A DNA stretch of 7,843 bases, taken from positions 1 to 7,843 of the forward strand of contig CAYZXU010000111.1 in assembly GCA_964482535.1 (NCBI GenBank), written 5' to 3'. The first letter of the stretch is position 1; each line of letters begins with the position of its first letter. Below, one piece after another: positions 6,419-7,843 of this stretch. The notes below the pieces were generated by a model, which saw only the letters and a list, made by a program, of their open reading frames with translations, was not told the DNA's origin and did not search any database. A program made the position numbers and the translations under genes. The DNA is from CAYZXU01 sp964482535. GTDB lineage: Bacteria; Desulfobacterota; Desulfobacteria; Desulfobacterales; BuS5.

Positions 6419-7783
6419 ATGAAACAATCAACATGCAGTATTTTTTTAGTCTGTATCATCATGCTGCCAGGGTTTGTCTCTGCTGCCTTCGCGGAAACAA
6501 AGTACCCTAATCTTGCCGGCAGGAAAGAGTTGGTAATCCAAAGGGGGGCATCAAAAGAAGCTGCTGCATGTATTGAGTGCCACGCAAAAAAAATGCCCGG
6601 CACTGTTGAAGCCTGGAAAATCAGCAGTATGGCCCACGCAGGAATATCATGCTACGACTGTCATGCTGTTGATAAAAAATCTCCCATGGCCAGTCAGTGT
6701 GAAGGACTAAAAGGAACAAAGACTTATATCTCTCCCATGGTCTCATCAAAAACATGCTCAAGATGTCATCCCCAGGAAGTTGAAGAATTCAGCAAAAGCG
6801 GGCATGCAGACCTGGCAAGCAGGGCTGTTTGGGATAAAAGTAAAGCCGATGGCAAGCTGGTCGCACTTCAAAAGGAACACGAGGGCGCAGGTTTCATGGG
6901 CAATGAAATAGATTCTCCAAGTAACAGGGCTCCTCGTGCGTCAGGCTGTCAGATGTGCCATGGAACCATAGTGGAAATGGGACCGGACAACAAACCGATT
7001 AATGAAACATGGCCAGGTGGAGTTGGCACTGTTTATCCTGACGGTTCCATTGGAACATGTACAGTATGCCACACAAGGCATACATTTTCCATTGCCGATG
7101 CCAGAAAACCGGAAGCCTGCGGTGCATGTCACCTTGGCCCTGATCATCCGAATATTGAAATCTACTTTGAAAGCAAGCATGGTCAGCAATATCTCAGCCA
7201 TGGTGAAGACTGGAATTATGACAGTGCTCCTGAGACCTGGGAGCCTGGAGACTACACAGCTCCGACATGTGCAACATGTCATATGAGCGGAATAGGAGAA
7301 TTAAAAACAACCCATAATGTCAATGAGCGGCTGAAATGGGACCTTGTACATAAAAAATCCGTCATCAGAAGCGGTGTCCGGGGTGACGGCGTTAAAGGCG
7401 ATAAACTCATGAGAAAAGTTTGTATAAACTGCCACGGCAGCACACATATTCAAACACAAAAAGCGACTCTGGATAATGCTGTAGAACTATATAACAAGTA
7501 TTGGGATGGCGCTGTTAAAATGAAAAAGGAACTTGCAGACAAAGGCCTTCTCAAAAAAGATGCCTGGAGAGACGGTTTTCAGGAACTCATGTACTACCTG
7601 TGGCATCATACAGGCCGCCGCGCACGTCAGGGAGCTGCAATGAACGCACCTGATTATGCCCACTGGCATGGTTTCTTTCAGATCTTTCAGGTCTATAAAG
7701 ACATGGAAGATATCTATAAATTCCGAATTACTAATGGTAAAATTGAGGATTTAAGTACTGTTATGAGTACCGGTCCATTATAA
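6419..7783 (+). CDS. haoA: Octaheme cytochrome c of the hydroxylamine oxidoreductase family (HaoA-like)
   Basis: Secreted periplasmic multiheme enzyme of 454 residues with a signal peptide (1-25, cleavage after AFA before ETKYP). Eight CxxCH motifs begin at Cys51, 78, 113, 177, 214, 234, 284 and 335. The spacing and the segments CGACHLGPDHPNIEIYFESK (234-253), APTCATCHMS (281-290) and WHHTGRRARQGAAMNAPDY (395-413) before HWHG are typical of HAO-type proteins. By family order heme 4 (C177-H181) would be the catalytic heme. There is no C-terminal membrane helix, and it is shorter than the Nitrosomonas HAO precursor (about 570). In anaerobes such proteins paired with a NapC/NrfH-type cytochrome are thought to run reductively, nitrite to hydroxylamine or ammonium. 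Oxidation of hydroxylamine is the alternative. Family assignment is firm; reaction direction is inferred. Confidence 0.93.
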   Translation: MKQSTCSIFLVCIIMLPGFVSAAFAETKYPNLAGRKELVIQRGASKEAAACIECHAKKMPGTVEAWKISSMAHAGISCYDCHAVDKKSPMASQCEGLKGTKTYISPMVSSKTCSRCHPQEVEEFSKSGHADLASRAVWDKSKADGKLVALQKEHEGAGFMGNEIDSPSNRAPRASGCQMCHGTIVEMGPDNKPINETWPGGVGTVYPDGSIGTCTVCHTRHTFSIADARKPEACGACHLGPDHPNIEIYFESKHGQQYLSHGEDWNYDSAPETWEPGDYTAPTCATCHMSGIGELKTTHNVNERLKWDLVHKKSVIRSGVRGDGVKGDKLMRKVCINCHGSTHIQTQKATLDNAVELYNKYWDGAVKMKKELADKGLLKKDAWRDGFQELMYYLWHHTGRRARQGAAMNAPDYAHWHGFFQIFQVYKDMEDIYKFRITNGKIEDLSTVMSTGPL

Positions 7784-7796
7784 AAAATAATTAAAA

Positions 7797-7823
7797 GAGC
7801 CGATTTCAATTTGGAATCGGCTC
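7797..7823 (-). terminator. Rho-independent terminator, oriented mainly for minus-strand transcription
   Basis: GAGCCGATT (7797-7805) pairs perfectly with AATCGGCTC (7815-7823); T-G, C-G and A-T pairs can extend the stem to 12 bp around a 3-nt loop. On the minus strand the hairpin is followed by TTTTAATTATTTTTT (7796-7782), a good T-tract. On the plus strand only AAAATTATA follows. It therefore most likely ends a convergent gene beyond the window, and may halt haoA transcription less efficiently. Confidence 0.75.
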
Positions 7824-7843
7824 AAAATTATAGTGTCAAAACG

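Noticed and set aside
5870..6427. Minus-strand open frame of 185 codons opposite haoC
   Set aside because: Antisense shadow of a gene with four conserved heme motifs; many Cys, His and Met come from reading CxxCH codons backwards, and there is no recognisable domain.

Overview
The window looks like chromosomal DNA from an anaerobic Gram-negative bacterium, most likely a sulfate reducer of the Desulfobacterota (Desulfobacteraceae type). The reasons are a tripartite inner/outer-membrane efflux system, two multiheme c-type cytochromes of the nitrogen-reduction families side by side, moderately AT-rich DNA, and FNR-like operators. The taxonomic call is inference; no phylogenetic marker is present.

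Layout. Two divergent operons share one control region of about 360 bp (5460-5821). Reading leftward on the minus strand are a TolC-type outer-membrane channel (4134-5459), a periplasmic membrane-fusion adaptor (3055-4137) and an RND inner-membrane pump (1-3062). The pump runs off the left edge with 1020 codons visible. The three genes overlap by 4 and 8 nt, so they form one translationally coupled efflux operon. Reading rightward are a membrane-anchored tetraheme cytochrome of the NapC/NrfH family (5822-6388) and, 30 nt later, a secreted octaheme cytochrome of the hydroxylamine oxidoreductase (HAO) family (6419-7783). This pair matches the haoC-haoA module known from Campylobacterota and other anaerobes. 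There HaoC is thought to take electrons from menaquinol and pass them to HaoA, which reduces nitrite (to hydroxylamine or ammonium) in the periplasm. A hairpin after haoA has its T-tract on the minus-strand side, so it most likely ends a convergent gene lying beyond the right edge.

Control. The shared region holds two nearly identical 14-bp palindromes, TTGACATAAATCAA (5529-5542) and, on the opposite strand, TTGACATAAGTCAA (5583-5596). They have the TTGA-type half-sites of the Crp/Fnr superfamily. Each is centred 41.5 bp upstream of a plausible start site for one of the two operons, the classical class II activator position. The simplest reading is that one Crp/Fnr-family regulator (FNR-, NnrR/DNR- or HcpR-like), perhaps sensing nitric oxide, nitrite or lack of oxygen, controls both nitrite-reducing cytochromes and an efflux pump. 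That link between reactive-nitrogen metabolism and export is the most interesting hypothesis here. No mobile elements, CRISPR arrays, tRNAs or rRNAs were seen.
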